The notes beneath the pieces were generated by a model. The model was not told the origin of the DNA. It worked only from the letters and a program-made list of their open reading frames with translations, and made no database searches. Below are positions 45,183 through 55,574 of a stretch of DNA of 64,000 nt, one piece after another. Origin of the DNA: Bradyrhizobiaceae bacterium (lineage in GTDB: Bacteria; Pseudomonadota; Alphaproteobacteria; Rhizobiales; Xanthobacteraceae); NCBI GenBank assembly GCA_020544565.1, contig CP078014.1:3164016-3228015 (forward strand), read 5' to 3'. Numbering within the stretch: position 1 is the stretch's first letter; each line of letters opens with the position of its first letter. The translations under genes and the position numbers were made by a program.

Positions 45183-45905
45183 ATGCCCGTCCGACCGACT
45201 TCAGCCATGGTTCTCGCCGCCGGTTTCGGCACGCGAATGCGGCCTCTGACCGACACCATGCCGAAGCCGATGGTGCCGGTGGCCGGCAAGCCGCTGCTCG
45301 ACCATGTGCTCGACCGCCTCGCCGAGGTCCATGTCGCCACCGCGGTGGTAAACGTGCACTATCTGCCCGACCAGATCGTGCAGCACGTCAAGGGCCGCGC
45401 CGCTCCGCGCGTGGTGATCTCCGACGAACGCGACCTGGTGCTCGGCACCGGCGGCGGCGTGGTCAAGGCGCTGCCCCTGCTCGGGGACGCGCCGTTCTAT
45501 CACCTCAACGCCGACACCCTGTGGATCGACGGCGCGACACCCAATCTGCTGCGCCTCGCCGACGCTTTCGATCCAGCGCGCATGGACATCCTGCTCCTGA
45601 TGGCGCCGACGGCGCACAGCATCGGCTATTCCGGCTCCGGCGACTACGCGATGCTGACCGACGGCAGCCTGCGCCGGCGCAAGGAGCATGAGGTGGTGCC
45701 GTTCGTCTACGCCGGCGCCGCCATCGTCTCGCCCGCGATCTTCAGGGATGCGCCGGCCGGCGAGTTTTCGCTGACGAAAATGTTCGACGACGCCGGCGAA
45801 CACAACCGCCTGTTCGGCCTGCGGCTCGACGGCACCTGGATGCATGTCGGCACGCCCGACGCGGTGCAGGCCGCCGAACGGGCACTGCTCGCCAGCGCGG
45901 CCTGA
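45183..45905 (+). CDS. murU: MurU-type nucleotidyltransferase, 240 aa
   Basis: This is a sugar-1-phosphate nucleotidyltransferase with the signature VLAAGFGTRMRPLTDTMPKPMVPVAGKPLLDH (residues 10-41). The metal-site region HLNADTLWIDG (about residue 106) is near the middle, and HVGTPDAVQAAERA forms the C-terminus. The length fits MurU, which converts MurNAc-1-phosphate to UDP-MurNAc. Proximity to amgK supports this reading. Other uses (mannose- or glucose-1-phosphate) cannot be excluded. ATG 45207 is an alternative start. Confidence 0.88.
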   Translation: MPVRPTSAMVLAAGFGTRMRPLTDTMPKPMVPVAGKPLLDHVLDRLAEVHVATAVVNVHYLPDQIVQHVKGRAAPRVVISDERDLVLGTGGGVVKALPLLGDAPFYHLNADTLWIDGATPNLLRLADAFDPARMDILLLMAPTAHSIGYSGSGDYAMLTDGSLRRRKEHEVVPFVYAGAAIVSPAIFRDAPAGEFSLTKMFDDAGEHNRLFGLRLDGTWMHVGTPDAVQAAERALLASAA

Positions 45906-45967
45906 CGCGCCTTCACGCGCCAACCCGCCCCATGCCATGATGACGCCGATCGCGAATCGGATCGCTC

Positions 45968-48900
45968 ATGCGCGTCTTCAATGTTCCATCATCGGCACCG
46001 TTTCTGCACACGGTGATCGAGGCTCTCGCCGGCGGCCGGCTGGTCGCGGGATTCGACGCGCGTGCGCATCCCGAGCGGCTCGCCGACGTCACGCTCTATC
46101 TGCCGACCCGCCGCGCCGGTCGCATGGCGCGCGAGGTGTTTCTCGACGTGCTCGGCACCGACGCGGTGCTGCTGCCGCGCATCGTGGCGCTCGGCAGCGT
46201 CGACGAGGACGAACTGGAATTTTCCGACATCGCCGCGTTCGGCGGCGCCGACGCGCTGCGCCTGCCGCCGCCCATCGACGATCTCGCACGCCGGCTGACG
46301 CTGGCGCGCCTTGTCGCCGCCTGGGCGCGCAACCAGCCCGACTCGCTGGTGGTGGGCAGCCCCGCCTCGACGCTGGCGCTGGCCGGCGATCTGGCGCGGC
46401 TGATGGACGACATGGTGACGCGCGGCGTCGGCTGGCGCGCGCTCGACGACGTGGTGCCGGACGAGCTCGACGTGCACTGGCAGCACACGCTGAAATTTCT
46501 CAAGATCGCCCGCGACGCCTGGCCGGCCTATCTCGCCGAGATCGGCCGCATGGAGCCGGCCGCGCGCCGCGATCGCCTGATCGACGCCGAGATCGCCCGC
46601 CTCATTGCCGCGCCCAAAGGGCCGGTGATCGCCGCAGGCTCCACCGGCTCGATGCCAGCGACCGCGAAGCTGCTGCGCGCCATCGCCGCGATGCCGAACG
46701 GCGCGGTGGTGCTGCCGGGCCTCGACACCCATCTCGACGCCGCCGCCTGGGACTCCATCGGCGACGTGAGCGACGATTCCTCGACGCCACCGCCGACCTG
46801 GAGCCATCCGCAATTCGCGCTGCATCACCTGCTCACGCGCGTATTCGACATCGCCCGCGACGAGGTGATCGCGCTGGCGGAGCCCACACCCCATGGCCGC
46901 GAGGTGCTGACCTCGGAGGCGATGCGCCCCGCGGCCGCGAGCGCGCAATGGCACACGGAGTTGGACAAGCCCAAGGTCGCCGCGCGCATCGCCGCTGCGA
47001 TGACGGATCTCGCGGTGATCGAGGCCGCCAATCCGGAAGCGGAAGCGCTCGCCATCGCCGTCGCCCTGCGCGAAGCGCGCGAGCACGGCCAGACGGCGGC
47101 GCTGGTGACGCCCGACCGCGCGCTGGCGCGGCGAGTGATGGCCTCGCTCGACCGCTGGGGTCTCGCGGTCGATGATTCCGGTGGCGATTCGCTGATGGAT
47201 ACGCCGGCCGGGCTGTTCGCGCGGCTCGCAGCCGCAACCGTCGCCGATGACCTCACCCCGCCGATGCTGCTGGCGCTGCTCAAGCATCCGCTGTTCCGGC
47301 TCGGTCGCGCTCAAGGGGAATGGTCCGCCGCCATCGGCGATCTCGAACTGGCGCTGCTGCGCGGGCCGCGGCCGCCGCCGGGTTGCGCCGGGCTGCGCGG
47401 CGAATTCGCGCGCTTCCGCAACGAACTCGCCAAGCTCAAGCGGCAGGAGCCTTCCGCCCTCCATGGCTCCGAACCGCGCACGCGGCTCGATGCCGCCGCG
47501 CTCGACGACGTCCAGGCGCTGATCGAGGCTCTGGCGCGGGCGCTCGCGCCGCTGGAGCAACTGCACGACCGCAAACCGCATGACGTCACAGAGCTGGCCG
47601 CGCGCCATTACGACGTCATCGAAGCACTGGCGCGCGACGACCGGCAGACGCTGGCGCTGTTTCAGGCGCATGGCGGCCGCGAACTGGCGCGCGGCTTCGA
47701 CGACCTGTTCGGCACCGATTCGGCTGATGCCATCCGCAGCGACACGACGCCTTACCACCCTCCGCCCTGCGGCCTCGCGGCGCGGCTCGGCGACTATCCG
47801 GATGTGTTCCGCACCGCCTTCACCGACCGCACCGTGCGGCGGCCGCAAGACAGCGCGGCGCATCTGCGCATCTACGGCCCGCTCGAAGCCCGCCTCACCG
47901 AGAGCGATCGCGTCATTCTCGGCGGCCTGATCGAGGGGGTGTGGCCGCCCGCGCCGCGCGTCGATCCGTGGCTGAGCCGGCCGATGCGCCACCAGCTCGG
48001 CCTCGATTTGCCCGAACGTCGCATCGGCCTCTCCGCCCATGACTTCGCCCAGTTGCTCGGCGCGAAGGATCTGATCCTGTCGCGGGCGGCGAAAGCCGGC
48101 GGCGCGCCGGCGGTGGCCTCGCGCTTCCTGCACCGGCTCGAAGCCGTCGCCGGCAAGGAGCTGTGGGCGCAGACCAGGGCGCGCGGCGCGGCCTATGCAC
48201 GCTGGGCCGACGCCTGCGACCACCCGGCAACCGTCGCCCCCGCGCCGCAGCCGATGCCGAGGCCGGCGTTGGCGCTGCGACCGACGCGGATGTCGGTGAC
48301 CGAGATCGAGGACTGGCTGCGCGATCCCTATACGATCTACGCCCGGCGCATCCTCGGCCTCGTCCCGCTCGATCCGGTGGACATGCCGCCCACGGCGGCG
48401 GACCGCGGCTCGGCGATCCATGCGGCGCTGAGCGCCTTCACCACCGCGTACCCCGCGCGCCTGCCGGCCGATCCGGCGCAGGCGCTGCGCGCCATCGGCG
48501 CCACTTGTTTCGCGCCGCTGATGGAGCGCCCCGAGGCGCGCGCGCTATGGTGGCCGCGCTTCCTGCGCATCGCGTCGTGGTTCGCCGGATGGGAGGACCA
48601 GCGGCGCATCGACGTCGCGCGCATCGACAGCGAGATTCGCGGCGAGATCAAGATCGCGCTGCGCCAGGGCCGCGTCTTCACCCTCACCGCGCGCGCCGAC
48701 CGCATCGAGCACCGCGCCGACCGCAGCTTCGCGCTGCTCGACTACAAGACCGGCCAGCCGCCGAGCGGCAAGCAGGTCTATCTCGGCCTGTCGCCGCAAC
48801 TGACGCTGGAGGCCGCGATCCTGCGCGGCGGCGGTTTCGCCGACATTGCCGCCGGCGCGACGGTGAGCGAACTCGTCTATGTCAGGCTCAGCGGCAACAA

Positions 48901-49147
48901 TCCGGCGGGCGAGGAACGCGTGCTCGACCTGCGCGCCAGCCGCAGCGAGCCGCCGCAGCTTCCCGATGACGCCGCCGACGCCGCGCTGCGCCAACTGACT
49001 GCGCTGATCCGACGCTACGACAACGACGACGAACCGTATCGCTCCGTGGTGCTGACCATGTGGGCCAACCGCTACGGCGCCTATGACGACCTCGCCCGCA
49101 TCAGGGAGTGGTCGGCGGGCGGCGGCGGCAGCGGAGGCGACGAATGA
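45968..49147 (+). CDS. addB: Double-strand break repair protein AddB, 1059 aa
   Basis: AddB is the second subunit of the AddAB helicase-nuclease. The N-terminus reads LYLPTRRAGRMAREVF where a helicase would have Walker A, and the ATP site is not evident, as in the alphaproteobacterial type. The C-terminal nuclease domain is intact, with ADRIE ... ALLDYKTGQPP (about residue 924). No C-terminal Cys cluster of the iron-sulfur type found in Bacillus AddB is visible. The stop overlaps addA by ATGA, so the pair is translationally coupled. Confidence 0.93.
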   Translation: MRVFNVPSSAPFLHTVIEALAGGRLVAGFDARAHPERLADVTLYLPTRRAGRMAREVFLDVLGTDAVLLPRIVALGSVDEDELEFSDIAAFGGADALRLPPPIDDLARRLTLARLVAAWARNQPDSLVVGSPASTLALAGDLARLMDDMVTRGVGWRALDDVVPDELDVHWQHTLKFLKIARDAWPAYLAEIGRMEPAARRDRLIDAEIARLIAAPKGPVIAAGSTGSMPATAKLLRAIAAMPNGAVVLPGLDTHLDAAAWDSIGDVSDDSSTPPPTWSHPQFALHHLLTRVFDIARDEVIALAEPTPHGREVLTSEAMRPAAASAQWHTELDKPKVAARIAAAMTDLAVIEAANPEAEALAIAVALREAREHGQTAALVTPDRALARRVMASLDRWGLAVDDSGGDSLMDTPAGLFARLAAATVADDLTPPMLLALLKHPLFRLGRAQGEWSAAIGDLELALLRGPRPPPGCAGLRGEFARFRNELAKLKRQEPSALHGSEPRTRLDAAALDDVQALIEALARALAPLEQLHDRKPHDVTELAARHYDVIEALARDDRQTLALFQAHGGRELARGFDDLFGTDSADAIRSDTTPYHPPPCGLAARLGDYPDVFRTAFTDRTVRRPQDSAAHLRIYGPLEARLTESDRVILGGLIEGVWPPAPRVDPWLSRPMRHQLGLDLPERRIGLSAHDFAQLLGAKDLILSRAAKAGGAPAVASRFLHRLEAVAGKELWAQTRARGAAYARWADACDHPATVAPAPQPMPRPALALRPTRMSVTEIEDWLRDPYTIYARRILGLVPLDPVDMPPTAADRGSAIHAALSAFTTAYPARLPADPAQALRAIGATCFAPLMERPEARALWWPRFLRIASWFAGWEDQRRIDVARIDSEIRGEIKIALRQGRVFTLTARADRIEHRADRSFALLDYKTGQPPSGKQVYLGLSPQLTLEAAILRGGGFADIAAGATVSELVYVRLSGNNPAGEERVLDLRASRSEPPQLPDDAADAALRQLTALIRRYDNDDEPYRSVVLTMWANRYGAYDDLARIREWSAGGGGSGGDE

Positions 49148-52100
49148 GCGCGCCGCGCAAGGATATTCCCGATGCCGTCACCGCGCTGCAGAGGCGCGCC
49201 TCCGATCCGGAGGTCTCGGCCTTCGTCGCGGCCAACGCCGGCTCCGGCAAGACCCATGTGCTGGTGAGCCGGGTGATCCGGCTGCTGCTCGACGACGTCA
49301 AGCCGGAGAAGATCCTCTGCATCACCTTCACCAAGGCGGCAGCCGCCAACATGGCGCAGCGCGTGTTCGCCACCCTCGGCCGCTGGGTGCGCCTGCCCGC
49401 CGACGAACTCGACATCGCGCTGCGCGAGATCGGCGCGACGCAACCGTCGGCCGCGACACGGAAGCGGGCGCGCCGGCTGTTCGCCGCGGCGCTGGAGACG
49501 CCGGGCGGCCTCAAGGTGCAGACCATCCACGCGCTGTGCACCCGGCTGCTGCAGCAGTTTCCGTTCGAGGCCAACGTGCCGGCGCATTTCGCCGTGCTCG
49601 ACGACCGCGACCAGAACGACATGATGGAGCGCGCCAGTCTCCGCGTGCTGCTGGACGCCGCCGCCGATCCCGACAGCGCCGCCGGCCGGGCTCTCGACAT
49701 TGCGATGACCACCGCCGCCGACATCACCTTCAAGGACGTGGTGCGCGACGCCTGCCTCAGCCGCGATCATTTCATGGCGTGGGCCGATCACGCCGGCAGC
49801 GTCGAGACGGCGCTGGCGCAGGTGGCGCAGGCGCTCGGCATCGGCCCCGCCGAGCGCCTCGACGCCATCGAGCGCGACATCGTCGACGGCCCGAACCTGC
49901 CGCGCGACGCATGGCCGGCGGCGGCCGCAACCTTCGCGACGGGAAGCAAGACCGACACCGAACAGGCCAACCGCCTGCACGCGGCGCTGGCCCGCGCCGG
50001 TGCCGATCAGGTCGACGGATATCTCTCGGTCTTTCTCACCGGCGGGTCCGAGCCGCGCAAATCGCTGGCCACCAAGGCGATCCGCGACGGCCATCCGGGT
50101 TTCGCCCAGATGCTCGAACGAGAGCAGGCCCGCATTCTCGTGCTGCTCGACAGGCGACGCGCCGTGATGCAGCGCGACCGCACCCACGCATTGCTCGTGA
50201 TCGCGGTCGCCGTCACCGCGCACTACCGGCGCGAGAAGCAGGAGCGCGGCCTGCTCGATTACGACGACCTCATCGCCAAGACCCACGATCTTCTCACCAA
50301 CGTTTCCGCGGGCTGGGTGCACTTCAAGCTCGACCGCGGCGTCGATCATGTGCTGATCGACGAGGCGCAGGACACCAGTCCGCGCCAGTGGGACATCATC
50401 GCGCAGCTGACCGCGGAATTCACCGCCGGTGCGGGCGCGCGCGATGGCGTCAAGCGCACCATCTTCGCCGTCGGCGACGAGAAGCAGTCGATCTTCTCGT
50501 TTCAGGGCGCGGCTCCGCGCGAATTCGACCACCGCCGCCGCGAGATGGAAACGCGCTTCCGTGACGCGCAACTGCGCTTCGAGAAGGTCACGTTCCAGCA
50601 TTCGTTCCGCTCCGGCCGCGCCATCCTGCAATCGGTCGATTACGTGTTCCGCGACGCCGCGATCTACAAGAGCATCCACGCCGTCGAGAACAGCTATCCG
50701 GTGCACAGCGCGCTGGGTGACGCGGCTCCGGCGCTGGTCGATCTGTGGGAGTTGGAGAAGCCCGCGGAGCGGCCGGAGATCGAAGGGTGGCAGGCGGCGT
50801 TCGACGCGGTCGCCGAAACCAGCCCCGAGGTGCGGCTGGCGCGGCGGGTGCAGGACGAAATCCGCGCCCTGATCGCGGCGGGGACCATGACCGGCCCGCG
50901 CGGCCACCGCCGCCGCATGAGCTTCGGCGATGTTCTCATTCTGGTGCGCCGGCGCGGCAAGGCGTTCGACGCCGTCATCCAGGCGCTGAAACATGCCGGC
51001 ATTCCTGTCGCCGGCGCGGATCGCCTCAAGCTGACCGAGCACATCGCGGTCATCGACCTGATGCATCTCGCCGACGCGCTGCTGCTGCCGCGCGACGACC
51101 TCGCATTGGCGGTGGCGCTCAAGAGCCCGCTGTTCGGCCTCGACGACGACGATCTGCTCGTCCTCGCGCCGCAGCGCGAGGGCACGCTGCGCGAGGCGCT
51201 GGCAGCGCATGCCGCAGCCAGCGAAAAATACGCCGCCGCCCTGCAGCGCCTCGTCGCCTGCGAGCGGCGCGCGGCGAGCGATTCGCCCTTCACCTTCTAC
51301 GCGTGGCTGCTCGGCGGCGACGGCGGCCGCGCGCGCATCCTCGCCCGGCTCGGTCTCGAGGCCAACGACGCCCTCGACGAATTCCTCGAACTGGCATTGA
51401 GCTTCGAGCAGAAGGCGCCGGCGTCGCTGCAAGGCTTCATGGCGTGGCTGCGCGCCGCCGACACCGAAGTGAAACGCGACATGGAGATCGCCCGCGACGA
51501 GGTGCGGGTGATGACCGTGCACGGCGCCAAGGGGCTCGAAGCGTCGGTGGTGTTCCTGATCGACACCACCACCTCGCCGGCGGATTCCCAGCGCCTCAGC
51601 CTGATCCGCCTGCCGCAGGGCAATGCCGCGCCCCACGCTCCCGGCGTGGTGCTGTGGGGCGGACGCAAGGCCGACGACCCCGCCCCGGTGGCCGCCGCCC
51701 GCGCCGCCATGAAGGACGAGGCCGAGGACGAGTACCGCCGTCTGCTCTATGTGGCGATGACGCGCGCCGCCGACCGGCTGATCGTGGGCGGCGTGCTGCC
51801 CGGCAACGTCAAGGCGGTGCGGCCGCAATCGTGGTACGACCTGATCGACAACGGCCTGCGCGCATCCGGCCTGCAACACGACAGTCTCGAGACCGCACAC
51901 GGCCCGGTGCAGCGCTTCTCACGCAGCGACGACACGGAACCAACCGCTCCTGCGGCGGCCGCACCACCCGCACTGCGCGCCCCGGACACGCCGTCCTGGC
52001 TGAGCGCGCCGGCGCCCCGCGACGACGCGGCCGAGGTGGTGCTGCGGCCCTCGGACGCCGCGGATAGCGAGGACGACAGCCGCGCTGTGGCCCCTGACGA

Positions 52101-52644
52101 GGCGCGCATGGCCCGCGAGCGTACGCTGAAGCGCGGTGCCCTCACCCACCGCCTGCTGCAATCGCTGCCGGATATCGCGCCCGAACATCGCGCGGGCGCG
52201 GCGCGCGACTATCTCGACCGCCATGCCGGAGACGGGTTTGACGCCGACGCCCGTGCGGCGCTGGCGCAGCAGGTTGTCGCCCTGCTCGCCGCGCCCGATT
52301 TCGCGCCGTTGTTCGCAGCCGGAAGCCGGGCGGAAGTCTCGGTCGCCGGGCGCGTGGCGCGCCCTGGCAAGCCGCCGGCGCTGGTGTCCGGCCAGATCGA
52401 CCGGCTGGTGGTGACGCCGGACGCGGTGCTGATCGTCGATTACAAGACCAATCACGCTCCCCCGCGCAGCGTCACCGGGGCGCCGCGCGCCTATCTGCAT
52501 CAGCTCGCGCTCTATCGCAGCGTGCTGCGACAGCTCTATCCGGACCGCGCGGTGCGCTGCGCGCTGGTGTGGACCGAGACCGCCGCGTGGATGGAGATTC
52601 CCGCCTCCGCGCTGGACGCAGAGCTGCAATCGATCCTCACCTGA
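49144..52644 (+). CDS. addA: Double-strand break repair helicase AddA, 1166 aa
   Basis: This is the UvrD-type helicase and nuclease subunit of AddAB. Walker A ANAGSGKTHVL is at about residues 30-40, then ITFTKAAAANMAQR (motif Ia). DEAQDTSPRQW (motif II) is at about residue 404, with VGDEKQSIFSFQGA (motif III), VMTVHGAKGLEASVV (motif V) and RRLLYVAMTRAADRL (motif VI) following. The C-terminal nuclease reads GQIDRLVVTPDAVLIVDYKTNH (about residue 1083). It processes broken ends for RecA and so takes the place of RecBCD here. Confidence 0.95.
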   Translation: MSAPRKDIPDAVTALQRRASDPEVSAFVAANAGSGKTHVLVSRVIRLLLDDVKPEKILCITFTKAAAANMAQRVFATLGRWVRLPADELDIALREIGATQPSAATRKRARRLFAAALETPGGLKVQTIHALCTRLLQQFPFEANVPAHFAVLDDRDQNDMMERASLRVLLDAAADPDSAAGRALDIAMTTAADITFKDVVRDACLSRDHFMAWADHAGSVETALAQVAQALGIGPAERLDAIERDIVDGPNLPRDAWPAAAATFATGSKTDTEQANRLHAALARAGADQVDGYLSVFLTGGSEPRKSLATKAIRDGHPGFAQMLEREQARILVLLDRRRAVMQRDRTHALLVIAVAVTAHYRREKQERGLLDYDDLIAKTHDLLTNVSAGWVHFKLDRGVDHVLIDEAQDTSPRQWDIIAQLTAEFTAGAGARDGVKRTIFAVGDEKQSIFSFQGAAPREFDHRRREMETRFRDAQLRFEKVTFQHSFRSGRAILQSVDYVFRDAAIYKSIHAVENSYPVHSALGDAAPALVDLWELEKPAERPEIEGWQAAFDAVAETSPEVRLARRVQDEIRALIAAGTMTGPRGHRRRMSFGDVLILVRRRGKAFDAVIQALKHAGIPVAGADRLKLTEHIAVIDLMHLADALLLPRDDLALAVALKSPLFGLDDDDLLVLAPQREGTLREALAAHAAASEKYAAALQRLVACERRAASDSPFTFYAWLLGGDGGRARILARLGLEANDALDEFLELALSFEQKAPASLQGFMAWLRAADTEVKRDMEIARDEVRVMTVHGAKGLEASVVFLIDTTTSPADSQRLSLIRLPQGNAAPHAPGVVLWGGRKADDPAPVAAARAAMKDEAEDEYRRLLYVAMTRAADRLIVGGVLPGNVKAVRPQSWYDLIDNGLRASGLQHDSLETAHGPVQRFSRSDDTEPTAPAAAAPPALRAPDTPSWLSAPAPRDDAAEVVLRPSDAADSEDDSRAVAPDEARMARERTLKRGALTHRLLQSLPDIAPEHRAGAARDYLDRHAGDGFDADARAALAQQVVALLAAPDFAPLFAAGSRAEVSVAGRVARPGKPPALVSGQIDRLVVTPDAVLIVDYKTNHAPPRSVTGAPRAYLHQLALYRSVLRQLYPDRAVRCALVWTETAAWMEIPASALDAELQSILT

Positions 52645-52846
52645 CGCCGGTCGGCCGCGCCCGACCAACCCCGATCCGGCCATAATTCATTGAATCAACA
52701 CGGATTTCCGGCCGCATCGAATAGTGTCCGATACCCATGCGGCGCGGCGGGCGGCCTTGACCATGCCCGGGCGCGTTCATAGGTTGAGGTCACGTTTTTC
52801 GCGCGCGATTCCTTTGCGCGCCATGCATCCAGCGAGGCAGAACGAC

Positions 52847-53167
52847 ATGAGCGTGGGCAAGGTTTCGGATAGCGATTTCGAGAAGGAAGTGCTGCATGCC
52901 ACCGGCCCGGTGGTGGTCGATTTCTGGGCGGAATGGTGCGGCCCTTGCCGCATGATCGCCCCCGCGCTCGACGAGATCGCCGGCGCCATGGGCGACAAGG
53001 TCAAGATCGTCAAGCTCAACGTCGACGAGAGCCCGAAGACGGCGTCGAAATACGGCGTGATGTCGATCCCGACCCTGATGATCTTCAAGGGCGGCGAGAT
53101 GGCCTCGCGTCAGGTCGGCGCCGCGCCCAAGGCCAAGCTGCAGCAGTGGATCAGCGCTGCGGTGTGA
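52847..53167 (+). CDS. trxA: Thioredoxin, 106 aa
   Basis: This is a standard thioredoxin with active-site WCGPC at residues 30-34 (in [20 protein letters not shown]) and the cis-Pro region [12 protein letters not shown]. The length equals E. coli TrxA. ATG 52847 has GAGG 11 bases upstream; an in-frame start earlier adds a tail with no family match. It reduces protein disulfides and can supply MsrA (12105). It is followed by a strong two-way terminator shared with folC. Confidence 0.96.
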   Translation: MSVGKVSDSDFEKEVLHATGPVVVDFWAEWCGPCRMIAPALDEIAGAMGDKVKIVKLNVDESPKTASKYGVMSIPTLMIFKGGEMASRQVGAAPKAKLQQWISAAV

Positions 53168-53188
53168 TCCTGCTTGAATGAGACGATG

Positions 53189-53220
53189 AAAACGGCCGGT
53201 GACATCACCGGCCGTTTTTG
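53189..53220. terminator. Bidirectional terminator between trxA and folC
   Basis: A 12-bp stem (53189-53200 with 53207-53218) has an A run on the left side and a T run on the right. It can end trxA on the plus strand and the trp-accD-folC operon on the minus strand. Confidence 0.93.
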
Positions 53221-53243
53221 TTTCTGGTCGGCCATGACGAAAA

Positions 53244-54590
53244 TTATTGCGGCAGCGTGCCGTTCTCGGCCAGCACATGGCCGGCGAGATAGAGCGAGCC
53301 GGTGATGAGAATGCGCGGCGGCACGTCATAGGCCAGCGTCGCGATCCGGCGCAGCGCCGCTTCGACGCTCGACGCCGTCTCGACCCGCATGTCGAGCGCG
53401 CGCGCGGCCTCGGCCAATACGGCCGGCGGCATGGCGTTGTCCTGATCGGGAATCGCCACCGCGATGATATGGCGGGTCTGCCCGGCGAAATTGGCGAGAA
53501 AGCCGCGCGCGTCCTTGTTGCCCATCATGCCGGCGATCACCACCAGCGGCCGCGGCACGCGCTCCTCCAGATCTCCGAGCGCCGCCGCGACGATGCGGCC
53601 GCCATCGGGATTGTGGCCGCCATCGAGCCACACCTCCGCGTCTTTCGGCGCGGCCTCGACCAGCCGGCCCGCCGACAGCCGCTGCATCCGCGCCGGCCAC
53701 TCGGCCCGCGCGATGCCCTGCTCGAACGCCGCGGCTTCGATCCGCAACGCGGGAATAGCGCGCAACGCCGCGATGGCGAGGCCGGCATTGTCGACCTGGT
53801 GCCGCCCGAACAGGCGCGGCGCCGGCAGATCGAGCAGCCCGCGCTCGTCCGAATAGACCAGCCGCCCGTTCTCGATGTTGACGTGCCAGTCCTGCATCGC
53901 CGCATGCAGCGGCGCGCCCGCGCGTCTCGCCACCTGTTCGATCGCGGCCTCGGCCTCCGCCGGCTGCGCGGCGCAGACCACCGGCACGCCGCGCTTGATG
54001 ATGCCGGCCTTCTCGGTCGCGATCTTCGCCAGCGTGTCGCCGAGAAATTCGACATGATCCATGCCGACGGTGGAAATGACGCTGGTGAGCGGCCGTTCGA
54101 TCACATTGGTAGCGTCGAGCCGGCCGCCGAGGCCGACCTCCAGCAGCGTGACATCCGCCGCGTGGTCGGCGAACAGGCAGAACGCCGCGGCGGTCTCGAT
54201 CTCGAAAATCGTGATCGGCTCGCCGGCATTGACGCGCTCGCAACGGTCGAGCGCGACGCGCAGCTCCTCGTCGGAAATCAGTACGCCGCCACCGGGGCGG
54301 CCGAGGCGGAAGCGCTCGTTGAAGCGCACCAGATGCGGCGAGGTGTAGACATGCACGCGCAGGCCCGCCGCTTCCAGAACGGCGCGCAGGAACGCCACCG
54401 TCGAGCCTTTGCCGTTGGTGCCCGCGACATGGATCACCGGCGGGATACGCACCTCGGGGTGACCGAGGCGGTCGAGCAGGCGGCGCACGCGGTCAAGCGT
54501 GAGATCGATGCGCTTGGGATGCAGCGATGCCAGCCGCGCGAGAATGTCGCCATAGGGCGGCGACGGAGATTTGGCCGCGGGCACCGTCAC
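53244..54590 (-). CDS. folC: Folylpolyglutamate/dihydrofolate synthase FolC, 448 aa
   Basis: FolC adds glutamate to dihydropteroate or folates. The Mur-ligase-like ATP site [11 protein letters not shown] (about residues 53-63) is followed by [28 protein letters not shown] and HVEFLGDT. The C-terminal DGGHNPDGG (about residue 316) is also present. The start is GTG 54590, overlapping the accD stop (GTGA). It is the last gene of the trpF-trpB-trpA-accD-folC series. Confidence 0.94.
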   Translation of the reverse strand: MTVPAAKSPSPPYGDILARLASLHPKRIDLTLDRVRRLLDRLGHPEVRIPPVIHVAGTNGKGSTVAFLRAVLEAAGLRVHVYTSPHLVRFNERFRLGRPGGGVLISDEELRVALDRCERVNAGEPITIFEIETAAAFCLFADHAADVTLLEVGLGGRLDATNVIERPLTSVISTVGMDHVEFLGDTLAKIATEKAGIIKRGVPVVCAAQPAEAEAAIEQVARRAGAPLHAAMQDWHVNIENGRLVYSDERGLLDLPAPRLFGRHQVDNAGLAIAALRAIPALRIEAAAFEQGIARAEWPARMQRLSAGRLVEAAPKDAEVWLDGGHNPDGGRIVAAALGDLEERVPRPLVVIAGMMGNKDARGFLANFAGQTRHIIAVAIPDQDNAMPPAVLAEAARALDMRVETASSVEAALRRIATLAYDVPPRILITGSLYLAGHVLAENGTLPQ

Positions 54591-55501
54591 GCCGGCGACG
54601 CCGCCTCAGGCAGATCGACCGGCGGTGCCACCGGCGCGGCCGTCGCTTCGACCGGCGGCGCCTTGGTGAGCAGGCGGCACAGCCGCGCCAGCGTCGGACG
54701 CAGCTCGTGGCGATGCACCACCATGTCCACCATGCCGTGCTCCTTGAGATATTCGGCGCGCTGGAATCCTTCCGGCAGCTTCTCGCGGATGGTCTGTTCG
54801 ATGACGCGCGCACCGGCGAAGCCGATCAGCGCACCGGGCTCCGCGATCTGCACGTCGCCGAGCATGGCGTAGGACGCGGTGACGCCGCCGGTGGTGGGAT
54901 TGGTCAGCACCACGATATAGGGCTGGCGCGCTTCGCGCAGCATCTGGATCGCCACCGTGGTGCGCGGCATCTGCATCAGCGACAGGATGCCTTCCTGCAT
55001 CCGCGCGCCGCCGGACGCCGCGAACATGATGAAGGGCGATTTCTTCTCGACCGCGAGTTCGAGCCCTTTCACCACCGCTTCGCCCGCCGCCATGCCGAGC
55101 GAGCCGCCCATGAAATCGAAATCCTGCACCGCGACCACCACGGCGTTGCCTTCGAGCTTGCCATAGCCGACCTTGACCGCATCGTTCATGCCGGTCTTGG
55201 CGCGCGCGTCCTTGATGCGGTCGGCATAGCGCCGCTCGTCGCGAAACTTGAGCGGATCGGCGGTGACCGCGGGAAGCGCCACGTCGTACCAAGTCTCGTT
55301 ATCGAAGATCGACTTCAGCCGCGCGGTCGCGCCCATGCGCATGTGATAGTTCGAGCCGGGAATGACGAACTGGTTCTGCTCGACATCCTTGTAGAACACC
55401 AGTTGCCCGGTATCCGGGCACTTGATCCACAGGTTCTCCGGCGTCTCGCGCTTGAGGAAGCTGCGGATCTTCGGCGGAACGACATTGGTCAACCAGTTCA
55501 T
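54587..55501 (-). CDS. accD: Acetyl-CoA carboxylase carboxyltransferase subunit beta, 304 aa
   Basis: AccD pairs with AccA to transfer carboxyl from biotin to acetyl-CoA. The core crotonase-like region [31 protein letters not shown] and [14 protein letters not shown] is intact. The N-terminal four-Cys zinc finger of E. coli AccD is degenerate: only Cys28 remains, in [13 protein letters not shown], with no second CxxC. I recall the same loss in other Rhizobiales. The C-terminus has an Ala/Pro tail. It lies between trpA and folC, which it overlaps by four bases. Confidence 0.95.
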   Translation of the reverse strand: MNWLTNVVPPKIRSFLKRETPENLWIKCPDTGQLVFYKDVEQNQFVIPGSNYHMRMGATARLKSIFDNETWYDVALPAVTADPLKFRDERRYADRIKDARAKTGMNDAVKVGYGKLEGNAVVVAVQDFDFMGGSLGMAAGEAVVKGLELAVEKKSPFIMFAASGGARMQEGILSLMQMPRTTVAIQMLREARQPYIVVLTNPTTGGVTASYAMLGDVQIAEPGALIGFAGARVIEQTIREKLPEGFQRAEYLKEHGMVDMVVHRHELRPTLARLCRLLTKAPPVEATAAPVAPPVDLPEAASPA

Positions 55502-55574
55502 GAGAGGACTCCCTGTCCATCACATATGAGGTGCGATTGGTGACGTCTCCATCCCCGAGGGATGAGGACGACAC

